Shown here: piece after piece, positions 42,440 through 51,511 of the stretch
How the letters are laid out: each line of letters begins with the position of its first letter
Numbering within the stretch: position 1 is the first letter of the stretch
Origin: SG8-30 sp963710135
Lineage (GTDB): Bacteria; Pseudomonadota; Gammaproteobacteria; Steroidobacterales; Steroidobacteraceae
Direction of reading: 5' to 3'
NCBI GenBank assembly: GCA_963710135.1
Contig: CAVPYY010000006.1
Span: forward strand, 1,291,638 to 1,355,637
DNA length: 64,000 bases
Position numbers and translations under genes: made by a program
The notes under the pieces: generated by a model
Seen by the model: only the letters and a program-made list of their open reading frames with translations
The model's database searches: none
Told to the model about the DNA's origin: nothing

Positions 42440-44039
42440 ATGGCTGCGCCTAAAGACGGCGCGAGCCCGGGCGGACTCGACGCGACGGAGCAGATCCGTC
42501 GCGTCGACGCCCTGTTGCGGCGCAGGCAGGTCGCCGAGGCACTGGTCCAGTGCGAGGCGTTGCGGAGGGCGCATCCCGGGCGGATCGAAGGTCCGATGCT
42601 GCTGGCGCGCGCGCGCCAGATGCAGGGGGACTTCGCGGCCATGCTGGCCGCCGCCATGCAGGCGCGGCGAATCGATCCGGGCCACCGGCTGGCGTGGTTT
42701 CTCGGCATCGAGGCGCTCCTGCACGCCGGCGACGTGGCCGGCGCCCGCAGGCAGCTCGCAGAGCTCGAGGCGGCGGCGGGGGAGGATCCCGCCAGCTGGC
42801 GCCGGCTGTCGGAGTTTCACACCCACCTCGGCCAGCACGAGTCCGCAGCACGGGCGGCGCGACGGCTGGTGGCCTTGCGTCCGAGTGACGGCGAGTCGGC
42901 CTACCTGCTGGCCAGCGCACTGATTGCCGTCGGCAGTCTCGACGAAGCCGAAGCGCTGCTCGATGAGCTCATCAGTCGTACGCCCGGCTGACGGGGACGC
43001 CTATTACAACCGCGCGACGCTGAGACGACAGACGCCTGCGCGAAACCATGTCGAAGCGCTGCGCGATGCGCTGTACGCAGCGGGCGAGTCCCTCGCCCGG
43101 GTGCCGCTCAACTTCGCGCTGGGCAAGGAACTCGAGGATCTCGGCGAGTACGACGCCGCCTTCGATCACGTGGCGGCCGGTGCAGCGCAGCGCCGCCGCC
43201 TGCTGTCGTACCGGGTGGAGAACGACGAGCAGACGATCGAGCAGATCATCCGGACGTTCGATGCGGCACTGGGCGACGCCGGCCCGCAGCCGGGCACGAC
43301 GCCGCGGGTCCGATCTTCATCCTGGGCCTGCCGCGCAGCGGCACCACACTGGTGGAGCGGATCCTCGGCCGGCACGGCGCGGTTGCGAGCGTCGGCGAAG
43401 TCAACGAATTGCCGCTCGCCGTGATGCGCGTGGCGGGCCCGGCGCCGGACAAGTCGGGTCTCATCCAGCCGCGCGGCCGCGGCAGACATGGCGGCCCTTG
43501 GCCACAGCTTCTGGAATGCGATCCGCGGCTACGGCCTCGATCGGACCCATGTCATCGACAAGACGCCGCTCAACTTCCTGTACCTCGGCCTGATTCGCAA
43601 GGCGCTACCGCATGCCAGGATCGTCCATCTGCGGCGTCACCCGCTGGCCAGCGGCTACGCGATGTTTCGCACGCTGTTTCGCATGGGCTATCCGTTCTCC
43701 TACGACCAGGATGACCTGGCGCGCTATCTGATCGCCTACCAGCGGCTGATGGCGCACTGGCGAGAGGTCTTTCCCGGGCAGTTCATGGATCTCGGACTAC
43801 GAGGCGCTGGTCGACGACCAGGAAGGCATGACACGCCGGCTGCTCGAGTTCTGCGGGCTGCCCTGGGAGGACGCCTGTCTGACCTTCCACGAGGACCAGC
43901 GCCCTTCGGCCACCGCGAGCGCGGCCCAGGTGCGCCAGCCGCTGTATCGGCACGCTCGCGACCAGTGGCGCCGCTACAGCCCGCCAGCTCGAGCCGCTGG
44001 CGTCGCGACTGCTCCAGGCGCGGCATCCCATGCGACTGA
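42440..44039 (+). pseudogene. tetratricopeptide-repeat sulfotransferase, broken by about five frameshifts
   Basis: Joining the frames gives one protein of about 530 residues. TPR-like repeats come first ('RVDALLRRRQVAEALVQCEA', 'AARAARRLVALRPSDGESAY', 'EALLDELIS'). A sulfotransferase domain follows with the 5'-phosphosulfate loop 'FILGLPRSGTTLVERILGR', 'DKTPLNFLYLGLI', 'ARIVHLRRHP' and 'LEFCGLPWE'. Frame changes lie near 42985 (+1), 43308 (-1 or +2), 43475 (+1), 43790 (+1) and 43982 (+1). The final stop is unclear because the next frame reads through ATG 44030, so the end given is approximate. ATG 42440 has AGGG eight bases upstream. A PAPS-dependent sulfotransferase in this position after a TBDR gene is common in related bacteria. 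Either the copy is decaying or the sequence has errors. Confidence 0.75.
42477..42507. repeat. 13-bp perfect stem hairpin inside the 5' end of the sulfotransferase gene
   Basis: TCGACGCGACGGA, loop GCAGA, TCCGTCGCGTCGA pair perfectly over 13 positions, starting 37 bases after the presumed ATG. No T-run follows. It could slow translation or limit read-through from the upstream receptor gene, or be a chance result of GC-rich coding sequence. Confidence 0.5.
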
Positions 44040-46210
44040 TCCCGCTGGCGCTGCCGCCGATGCTGTTCGCCTGCGCGCCGGCGCTGGCAGCGGTGATCTT
44101 CAGCGACGACTTCCAGGACGGCGACGCGCAAGGCTGGGCCGCCTACGGCAAGGGCGAAGTGCAACTCAGCCGCTACGAGGGCAACGTGTCCATGCGCCTC
44201 GCAGGCGGCGCCGCGGCGGTTACCGCGCTCAACGCGGCGGGCCTCACGGATCTGCGCGTGTCCGCCGCGATCGCGGCCGAAGGACTTCGGGGTGACGATG
44301 CCTGCGTGGTAGATGTGTCGACCGACCGCGGCGCGACCTGGCTGGAGGTGGTGCGCATCGGCGACGGTCTCGACGATGCCGTCACGCTGCATCGCCGTGG
44401 CGCGCCGGTGGCCGAACTCGCCGATGTGCCACAGGCGGTGCTGCGTCTGCGCGCCCTCGGCAGCCCGCGCCGCGTGACCTGCTGGTTCGACGACATCGCC
44501 GTGACCGGCGAGCCCATGCGGCTGATGGCGCGCGGACACGCGTCAGCACCTCCCGGCTTCCGTGCTGACCGGCAACGTGCCCGTTGCCCGGTCCCGTGCC
44601 GCTCGCCGCTTTCGCGCCAGCCGCCGGCGCCGCGCCCGCCACGTCCGGGTTCACAGGCCGACTCGCGTTCGCCCCGGACGCTCGGTCCGCTGGCTTTCGC
44701 CTGCTCGTCGATGATTTCGGCTCGGCGCAGGGCACCGACCAGAGCTACCAGGTGCCACCGCCCTTCGATTTCGGGCTGGTGCAGGTCGACGACCGGCTGG
44801 TGCCGGTCGAGCGCGGCAGTCAGCGAAGCGAGCACAGCTGGTGGGAATGGATCCGTCGGTCCAGGGCAGACCTGGCACGAGGCCGACCGACGGCGACTGG
44901 AATCGCGCCGCGCTGCCGTTCGCCCTGCAGGAGCGCAACGCCAACTGCATGCACAACGGCGTGCTGACGTTCCTGTACCGCGACGATGGCCAGGTCTCGC
45001 GGGTGGTCTACCAGATTTCGCAGGAGACCTGCCTGTACCTGAAGTTCGACGCCTGGGGCAGTGCGAACGCGCGCTGGCAGCAGCAAGCGGTGGCCGACAG
45101 CGACGTGCTGGCCCAGCGATTCCGCGCAGGAAATCGCGGCGCGTCTTCCGGTCAAGCCGATCAGCGCCCTGGCCGACGATCACCCCGGCGTCGATCCTGC
45201 CGCGTTCGGCTCCGCGCTCGACGTCGCCCCCGCGCACATGACCGCCTTCGGCGTCGTCGTCGAGGGCACGCACTATGTGGGCGGCTGCGACACCCGCGCC
45301 GGACCGCTACCCGTATTGCGACGAACTGCTGCTGCCCTCGTATTCGCTGGCCAAGACGGTGGTGGCCGGCTTCGGCCTGATGCGGCTGGAACTGCTCTAC
45401 CCCGACGTCCGCAACGCCAAGGTCGTGGACTACGTGCCCGCCTGCAAGGCAGCCGGCAGCTGGGACGACGTCACGTTCGACGACCTGCTCGACATGGCCA
45501 CCGGCCACTATGATTCGACCAAGCGCGAGGAGGACGAGAACCTGTCGGTCACGCGGCCGTTCTTCCTGGTCGAGGACCACGCCGCCAAGATCGAGATCGC
45601 CTGCACGCGCTATCCGCGGCGCGAGCCGCCTGGCCGGACCTGGGTCTATCACACGTCCGACACCTATATCCTGGGCACGGCGATGAACGCTTTCTGGCGC
45701 GCGAAACACGGCCAGGAGGCCGATTTCTACCGGGACGTGCTCGCGCTGCCACTCTGGCATGCGCTGCGACTCAGCCCGGAGCTCGACGTCACGCGCCGTA
45801 CGCGTGACGCACTTTCCCAGCCCTTCGCTGGCTGGGGGCTGACGCTGCGACGGGACGATGCGGCGCGGCTCGGCAAGTTCCTGGCCGTGGACGGGGCACG
45901 CATCGACGGCAAGCCGATGCTGCAGCCGGACGAGGTGAGCGCGGCGCTGCAGCAATCGGATGCTGATCCCGGATTGCCTGCCGCGGGGGAGGACCTCCGT
46001 TACAACAATGGCGTGTGGGCCTGGGACGCCGGTCCCTACCTCGGCTGCAAGGGGCAAGCATGGATACCGTTCATGTCGGGGTTCGGCGGAATCTCCGTGG
46101 TGATGATTCCGAATGGAGTCGTGTACTACTACTTCAGCGACAACGGCGACTACCGCTGGGCCCGCGCGGTGGCCGAGTCGCAGAAGATCGGGCCGGTGTG
46201 CCCACGGTGA
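44030..46210 (+). pseudogene. secreted serine hydrolase (beta-lactamase-like), broken by about six frameshifts
   Basis: Joining frames gives a protein of about 724 residues. It has a signal peptide ('LIPLALPPMLFACAPALAAV') and an N-terminal beta-sandwich-like domain ('IFSDDFQDGDAQGWAAYGKG', 'DVSTDRGATWLEVVRIGD'). A middle region contains 'AGFRLLVDDFGSAQGTDQSY' and 'LTFLYRDDGQVSRVVYQIS'. The C-terminal CubicO-type domain, intact from about 45300, has 'LLLPSYSLAKTVVAG' (SXXK nucleophile), 'YHTSDTYILG' and 'PFMSGFGGISVVMIPNGVV'. Frame changes lie near 44533, 44583, 44856, 44888, 45125 and 45300, each needing one extra base. The last third (45275-46210) is uninterrupted. The MFS gene starts five bases later. 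Export and hydrolysis of a glycoside or ester are plausible, but nothing is proven. Confidence 0.75.
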
Positions 46211-46214
46211 TCTC

Positions 46215-47420
46215 ATGAACGCGACCGCCGGACGATTGCCCAAGGCCCCGCCGGACGGCCTGCTGGCCGCCGCCATGCTGGCGTTTCTGGCGACGGCGGG
46301 GCTGTTCTACGTCAACATCATGGTGGCACTGGTGGCCGGGCTCGTGGACGGGCTGGGTCTCAGCGATCGCGAGGCCGGACTGGTCGCGTCCGCCAACGTT
46401 TACGGCGCTTCGGTCGGCGCGCTGGTCGCTGTATTGCTCGTCAAGCGCGTGCCGTGGCGTCCCATGGCGGTTGCCGCCCTGATCACCCTGCTGGCGCTTG
46501 ACGGCCTGTCGATCCTGGTCGAAGCGGCCCGCCCACTGATTGCGATGCGTTTCGTACACGGCTGCGTCGGCGGACTGCTGGTCGGCACGGCCTTCGCGGT
46601 CATCGCGCGCACGCGCTCGCCGGACCGGACGTTCGGCATGCTGCTGGTGGTGCAGTTCGGGCTCGGTGGGCTGGGCGTGATGCTCCTGCCCAAGCTGGTC
46701 CCGGTCTACGGCCCCTCGGTGCTGTTCCTGGCGCTGATGATGTTCAGTTTCGCGACATTGCTGATGGTGCCGTTCCTGGAGGACTACCCGGCCGGGCGCG
46801 TGCCGCGTCCGGCTGCCGCGTCTGGGCAGGTGCAGTGGGGGCTGCTGTCGCTGACATTGCTCGCGGTGTTCCTGTTCCAGGCCGCCAACATGGGACTCGC
46901 GGCATACCTGATCGGGCTGGCGCGTCACTATGGGTTGCAGACGGGTTTCGCGAGCACGGCGATCGGCATCGCGACCTGGGTCGGCATTTCAGGTCCGGCG
47001 CTGGTCGTGGTGTTCGGCACCCGCTACGGCCGCACGTGGCCGATGGTCATCGGCATGGCAATGACTCTGGCGGGCACCGCCGCGTTTCACTACAGCGGCC
47101 TGGCCTGGGTGTACCTGCTGGCCAACTGCCTGACCGGCATCACCTGGGCATTCGTGATTTCCTATCTGCTCGGCATGTGCGCCGAGTTCGACCAGTCCGG
47201 GCGCACCGCGGCGCTCGGCGGCTTCATCTCCAAGCTGGGCCTGGCGTCCGGCCCGCTGGCGGGCGCGATGCTCATGGATACCCAGGCCTATCCGCTATTG
47301 ATCAACGCCGCGGTGGTGTTGCTGGCAGCCGCCGTGCCGGCCATGCTCATTCCCGCCTGGCAGCTGGACCAGCGCCGGGCAGCGCTGGCGGCGAGCCTGA
47401 AGGTGCGACCGGCGGCCTAG
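46215..47420 (+). CDS. MFS transporter
   Basis: The 401-residue protein has 12 hydrophobic segments in two sets of six. It shows typical MFS features such as 'GLSDREAGLVASANVYGASV', 'RFVHGCVGGLLVGTAFAVIA' and 'LGGFISKLGLASGPLAGAML'. The start ATG 46215 is five bases after the serine hydrolase stop, indicating cotranscription. It would be an inner-membrane efflux or uptake carrier for the compound handled by this locus. The substrate is unknown. Its TAG stop overlaps the stop of the convergent lipase gene through the self-complementary CTAG. Confidence 0.88.
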   Translation: MNATAGRLPKAPPDGLLAAAMLAFLATAGLFYVNIMVALVAGLVDGLGLSDREAGLVASANVYGASVGALVAVLLVKRVPWRPMAVAALITLLALDGLSILVEAARPLIAMRFVHGCVGGLLVGTAFAVIARTRSPDRTFGMLLVVQFGLGGLGVMLLPKLVPVYGPSVLFLALMMFSFATLLMVPFLEDYPAGRVPRPAAASGQVQWGLLSLTLLAVFLFQAANMGLAAYLIGLARHYGLQTGFASTAIGIATWVGISGPALVVVFGTRYGRTWPMVIGMAMTLAGTAAFHYSGLAWVYLLANCLTGITWAFVISYLLGMCAEFDQSGRTAALGGFISKLGLASGPLAGAMLMDTQAYPLLINAAVVLLAAAVPAMLIPAWQLDQRRAALAASLKVRPAA

Positions 47421-48622
47421 CCCAGCCACCCGCGCAGGCGCTCGTACACCGCCGGGCTGCCGAGGAGCTGCAGGTGCCCGGTCTCATGGGCCACCCACCG
47501 GTGGCTCGCCGGGATCGCCAGCCGCAGCACCGGATCCCTGCTTCTTCCCAGCGCGCTGTCGACCGGCACCAGACCATCGCCCAGCAGCCGGTCCTTGGCC
47601 GCGCCGCGCCGCGCGCCGAGCGTCGCCGCAATCGCATAGCTCGCGCAGGTGGTCGGTAGCGGAACGGCGCGCTTGGCGCCGCGCGTGATGTTGCCGTGGC
47701 GCAGATCCTTGATCCCGGCGCTGCGTGACTTGCCGAGCCGCGTGAACGGCGCGATGTAGGGGCTGAGTTCCATGATCCAGTCGAGGCCGTGCCCGGCTCG
47801 CTCCAGCGGCGCACCCAGGTGCGGCGTGCCCAGGAACACACAGCGGCGGACCTGGGACAACCAGCGATGCTGTCCCCGCCCGGCGTGATGGAAGGCACTA
47901 CGCGCGACCAGCCCACCCATGCTGTGGCCGAGTATCGTGATCTCGGGAGCCGAGCCGCCGAGTGCGTTGACGAGGAGATCCAGACGGTCCGCCAGCAACT
48001 GGCCGTTCGCGGCAATCGACAAACCCGTGTTGTAGCGCAGATAGACGGGCACGCAGCCAAGCTCCGCGGCCAGTGCCGCGCCGTGATCGTGGCCGTCGCG
48101 CAGCCAGTGCCGCTCGTTCAGGCAGAGCCCGTGAACCAGCAGGAGCACGCGGCCGCTGCCGGCGCCGGCGAGCGCGGTCCTGAGCGCCGCCGGATCATTC
48201 AGGTCGAGCGTCTCGCCCGCATGGCGGAAGATCATGTCGATCGCCAGCGGATTGCCGCTGCGCGCCAGGTAATCGCCATACAGCCCGTTCAGCGCCGAAA
48301 CCAGCGCATCGCGCCGCGGCGAGGGCTCGCTGTCCGGCAGAAACCCGGACAGCGGACCGATGGCCTTATCGATGCCCGCGCCGACCAGCCGGGTAGTGCG
48401 GCGGACGCTCTGGTAAACGAAGCCGGTAATGCCGCGAGTACGGTCCGCTTGCGCAGCAGCACCTACCGGACCGGGCGTCTCCTGGATGGTGCGATGCAGA
48501 TGCTCGACGAGACCGGTGATGCCGAGCACCGTATCGACGGCGACGCGCGAGGTGCCGCGCAGATCCGCTGCATGTCGCGCGCGCCTCGAATCCACAACCG
48601 ATTTCCTGCCGCTGTCGATCAT
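47417..48622 (-). CDS. alpha/beta hydrolase, PGAP1/lipase-like
   Basis: The 401-residue product has an N-terminal helical region (about 1-150) and a lipase core. The oxyanion region is 'LLLVHGLCLNERHW', the nucleophile elbow is 'ITILGHSMGGLVARSAFHHA' (Ser in GHSMG), then 'RRCVFLGTPHLGAPLERAGH', with a late 'VAHETGHLQLLG' as the likely catalytic His region. This resembles PGAP1-like or triacylglycerol-lipase proteins. There is no clear signal peptide. The ATG at 48622 is next to a 12-bp palindrome (ATGCTGCAGCAT) and has no strong ribosome binding site. Confidence 0.82.
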   Translation of the reverse strand: MIDSGRKSVVDSRRARHAADLRGTSRVAVDTVLGITGLVEHLHRTIQETPGPVGAAAQADRTRGITGFVYQSVRRTTRLVGAGIDKAIGPLSGFLPDSEPSPRRDALVSALNGLYGDYLARSGNPLAIDMIFRHAGETLDLNDPAALRTALAGAGSGRVLLLVHGLCLNERHWLRDGHDHGAALAAELGCVPVYLRYNTGLSIAANGQLLADRLDLLVNALGGSAPEITILGHSMGGLVARSAFHHAGRGQHRWLSQVRRCVFLGTPHLGAPLERAGHGLDWIMELSPYIAPFTRLGKSRSAGIKDLRHGNITRGAKRAVPLPTTCASYAIAATLGARRGAAKDRLLGDGLVPVDSALGRSRDPVLRLAIPASHRWVAHETGHLQLLGSPAVYERLRGWLG

Positions 48623-48868
48623 GCTGCAGCATGGCAGCGGGAATTGGCGAAAGCTCCCTAATCCCGATCGAATCTGGTCGCCCCGCGATCATCGCAACCG
48701 GCCGATTGCGCAATTCAATGACTTGCATATCACATAACGTCTGAACATCCGAGGCTAACCCCTTGAGCCAACCCCACCTGCCCCATGAGCCCGATTTGAT
48801 GCGCTATGGTCGGCAGCGTCAGCGCGTCGATCAGCCCAGGGAAGGCGACAACAACAGGAGACGCAGTG

Positions 48869-49204
48869 ATGGGGATAGAAGCATTCGATGCAAGCATGGT
48901 GGGTTGGGCCGTACTCGGCATCCTCCCCGCCTTGCTCTGGACCTGGCTCTACGTACGCCGCGCCACGCGCCGCCGCGAACGCCAGTTCGTCCGGCGCGGA
49001 TCTGTGCTGGTCTGGGCGCTCGCCGCCGTATATCTCGCGATGCTGCGGGTCTTTCCCGAGGCCTACGCATTACTGGTCCTCGCGGTCTACGCGGTGGTGC
49101 TGACGCTCGCCGTGACGCTCATCGAGTTGCGGCGCACGCAGCTGCGGGAGCGTGACTGGACGACCTCATACCTGTTCGCGCGCAAGGCGCCCATGAGCCG
49201 TTGA
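48869..49204 (+). CDS. hypothetical inner-membrane protein, two to three helices
   Basis: The 111-residue product has hydrophobic segments at about 12-27 ('GWAVLGILPALLWTWLYV'), 48-63 ('VLVWALAAVYLAML') and 68-86 ('YALLVLAVYAVVLTLAVT'), with basic stretches between ('RRATRRRERQFVRRG'). GGAGACGCAGTG precedes ATG 48869. Its TGA overlaps the ATG of the DUF1579 gene (TGATG), so the two are probably coupled. No family is recognised. Confidence 0.7.
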   Translation: MGIEAFDASMVGWAVLGILPALLWTWLYVRRATRRRERQFVRRGSVLVWALAAVYLAMLRVFPEAYALLVLAVYAVVLTLAVTLIELRRTQLRERDWTTSYLFARKAPMSR

Positions 49205-49667
49205 TGTCCGGGGCAGGCGTGCTCGACGGGCTGACGGGCCATTGGGAAGCCACCAACCGGCTGTGGATGCAGCCGGGAACGCCGGCGCTCGAATCGCCGA
49301 CGACCGCTTCGATTTCGCTCGTCGCGGGCAGCAGCGTGGCCCTGATCCAGTACACCTGGGCGGAAGGCGGCAAGCCGCAGGATGGCCTGATGGCGATCGT
49401 TGTCGGCAGCGAGCGCCGCGACGCCGCGCATGACCTGGGTGGATTCCTGGCATACGGCCGGCCAGTTCATGCTGCTGTCCGACGAGCCAGGCAGACACGG
49501 CCGCGGTACGGGTGCGCGGCAGCTACGCGGCTCCGCCGGGGCCCGACTGGGGCTGGCGCATCGAGATCGAGACAGCCAACAGCGAGTCCTGGCAGCTGCG
49601 CATGTTCAACATCACGCCCGACGGCCAGGAAGCGCCCGCGGTGCTGGCCGACTATCGCCGGCGATGA
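49204..49667 (+). pseudogene. DUF1579 family protein, two frameshifts
   Basis: Joining three frames gives about 153 residues that match a DUF1579/THAP4-like lipocalin-type domain: 'VLDGLTGHWEATNRLWM', 'VALIQYTWAEGGKPQDGLMA', 'MTWVDSWHTAGQFMLLSD' and 'GWRIEIETANSESWQLRMFN'. One extra base near 49428 and one near 49488 would explain both shifts. The start ATG 49204 overlaps the preceding stop. The function of the family is not firmly known. I expect the gene to be intact in the organism. Confidence 0.72.
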
Positions 49668-49746
49668 GTCGCAGCACTCCTCCATCGCGCGTAGTCGACC
49701 CCGGCCCGATCTGCGTATGGCACAGCCCCCGGTATGATGCCGGTGC

Positions 49747-50379
49747 ATGGCCGCAGATCCTCCATCCGAAGCAGAACAGACGCACCGACGACCGCCGCCA
49801 CGCGAACGCTCTGCAGCCGGCCTCGTGCTCGTGCTGGTTGCAGCGCTTGCCTGCGCACTGAGTGGGCTACTCGCTGCGACAGTTCTCGAGCCGCTGCGCT
49901 ACGACCGGGCGGCCATCGCCGCCGGACAATGGTGGCGCCTGGTCAGCGCGCATCTGGTGCACATCGATCTCGCCCACGGCGCCATCAATGGCGCCGCGTT
50001 GCTGCTCATCACATGGCTCGCGGCGGGCCGGGTGACGCTTGCGCAGTGGGGGTGGCTGACCGTCGGCTGCGTGCTGGCCGTGGATGCCGGGCTGTATTGG
50101 ATCGCCCCGCAGATTGGCTGGTACGCCGGCGCGTCCGGCGTGTTGCACGGCCTGCTTGGCGGAATGGCCGTGCTGTTGTGGGCGCAGTCGCGTGACCGGT
50201 TTGGTAGCGCGCTGCTGCTGCTACTTGTCGTGAAAGTCGCCTACGAGCAGGTTTCCGGGAGCGCCGCGCCGTGGATGACGACGGCGGACTTCCGTGTGAT
50301 CACCGAAGCGCATCTGTATGGCTCGATAGGTGGCGTGGCGAGCGCGCTGGCGATCTGGAAGCGAACACCCCGGATGTGA
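49747..50379 (+). CDS. rrtA: rhombosortase (rhomboid family GlyGly-CTERM serine protease)
   Basis: The 210-residue polytopic membrane protein has six helices and the rhombosortase pattern. 'IAAGQWWRLVSAHLVHIDLA' opens the domain, 'GWYAGASGVLHGLLGGM' contains the catalytic Ser (Ser130 of GASG), 'LLLVVKVAYEQVSGS' follows, and 'EAHLYGSIGG' contains the catalytic His189. This is the TIGR03902-type enzyme that cleaves GlyGly-CTERM tails in the inner membrane. A protein with such a tail is at 18886-21204 in the same window. The start is the only reasonable ATG. The soluble N-terminal 20 residues are Pro/Arg-rich. Confidence 0.9.
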   Translation: MAADPPSEAEQTHRRPPPRERSAAGLVLVLVAALACALSGLLAATVLEPLRYDRAAIAAGQWWRLVSAHLVHIDLAHGAINGAALLLITWLAAGRVTLAQWGWLTVGCVLAVDAGLYWIAPQIGWYAGASGVLHGLLGGMAVLLWAQSRDRFGSALLLLLVVKVAYEQVSGSAAPWMTTADFRVITEAHLYGSIGGVASALAIWKRTPRM

Positions 50380-50460
50380 TTTCCCCGACTTGAAACCAAG
50401 CCGGCCGGCGACCCTACTACACACAGGCGCCGGAACCACCGCGCGCACGAGGAGACAGGG

Positions 50461-50859
50461 ATGCGAATCGCAGTGACCAGCCAGAACCGCAAGCACATTA
50501 CGGAACACGCGGGACGTTGCCGGAACTTCTGGATTTTCCACGTAGAAGGCGATGCAATCCGATCCCAGTCGTTACTCGAGCTGCCCAAGGAGTCGTCGTT
50601 TCATGACAGCCCGCGGGACGCGAAACATCCACTCGATGACATGGACGTGCTGATCGCAGGCGGCATGGGGCAAGGCCTGCGGGCACGTCTCGCAGACCGG
50701 GGAATCACCGCCGTCGTGACGACCGAGAAGGACCCGAAGAGCGCCGTGCTGCAATGGCTTGCCGGCTCGCTGCCACGCGGCGCGGCACGCGCTCATGCCC
50801 AGGGTCACGACCTGGCCCCCGAGAGCGAAAGAGACGCGTGCAGTTGCAACGGACGTTGA
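50461..50859 (+). CDS. NifB/NifX-like (dinitrogenase iron-molybdenum cofactor family) protein
   Basis: The 132-residue product has the NifX-type fold: 'MRIAVTSQNRKHITEHAGRC' at the N-terminus, 'MDVLIAGGMGQGLRARLADR' and 'ITAVVTTEKDPKSAVLQWL'. A Cys/His-rich C-terminus follows ('HAQGHDLAPES', 'ACSCNG'). GGAG lies about six bases upstream of ATG 50461. There are no nif genes around, so a nitrogenase role is unlikely. Stand-alone members bind metal clusters or act in metal-cofactor handling. It is cytosolic. Confidence 0.82.
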   Translation: MRIAVTSQNRKHITEHAGRCRNFWIFHVEGDAIRSQSLLELPKESSFHDSPRDAKHPLDDMDVLIAGGMGQGLRARLADRGITAVVTTEKDPKSAVLQWLAGSLPRGAARAHAQGHDLAPESERDACSCNGR

Positions 50860-51033
50860 GCTGTAGCGCCGTCAGGCCGTCCGTCGCGACGGGATCTGCC
50901 GTCGGCGTAATCCGGCATTGGTAAACGCTCCGGGTCGCTGTCGGTTGACACGCCGCCTTCGAGTGCGGAGTAGCGCGAGGCCGCGGGAAACTTCGTCCGG
51001 CGCGGCCAGTCGAAAGCTGCGGAGGAACCCACT

Positions 51034-51459
51034 ATGTACACCAAGATTATCCTGGCCGCTGCTTCGGCGCTGATGCTGGCCTCCTGCGCCAGTGGTTTGG
51101 GCCGTATGAGCGGCGCAGAAGCTTCGCGACAGTACATCGACTACGCCGGTGAGCCGGTTGAGCGGGCCACCAGCTTCCGCATCGACGGCTGGACGCCGGT
51201 GTCACGCAACCAGCTGGTCCTGTGGACTGGCGTCAACGAGGCCTACCTGCTGACGGTCTGGGATACCTGTGACGACCTGCAGTTCGCGAACCGGATCGCG
51301 GTCACCTCGACCGGCGGGTCCATCAGCAAGTTCGAAAAGGTGCGCGTTGGCCGCCAGCAGTGTCCCATCAAGCTGATACAGCCGATCGACATCAAGCAGA
51401 TGAAGGCCGATCGCAAGATGGAACGCGAGGCCGAGGCGGCGGCAAAGAAGGCCGAGTGA
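51034..51459 (+). CDS. DUF6491 family lipoprotein
   Basis: The 141-residue product has a lipoprotein signal ('ILAAASALMLASCAS' with Cys about residue 18). The DUF6491 pattern follows: 'SFRIDGWTPVSRNQLVLWTG', 'EAYLLTVWDTCDDLQFANRI' and 'VGRQQCPIKLIQPIDIKQMK'. GAGGA precedes ATG 51034 by seven bases. The family is small, secreted and of unknown function in Gammaproteobacteria. The C-terminus is a charged helix. Confidence 0.85.
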   Translation: MYTKIILAAASALMLASCASGLGRMSGAEASRQYIDYAGEPVERATSFRIDGWTPVSRNQLVLWTGVNEAYLLTVWDTCDDLQFANRIAVTSTGGSISKFEKVRVGRQQCPIKLIQPIDIKQMKADRKMEREAEAAAKKAE

Positions 51460-51511
51460 TGCCGGCAGCGGGTCTGGCGCGTAGCATCTGCGCCAAGGAC
51501 GGCCAGCCATA

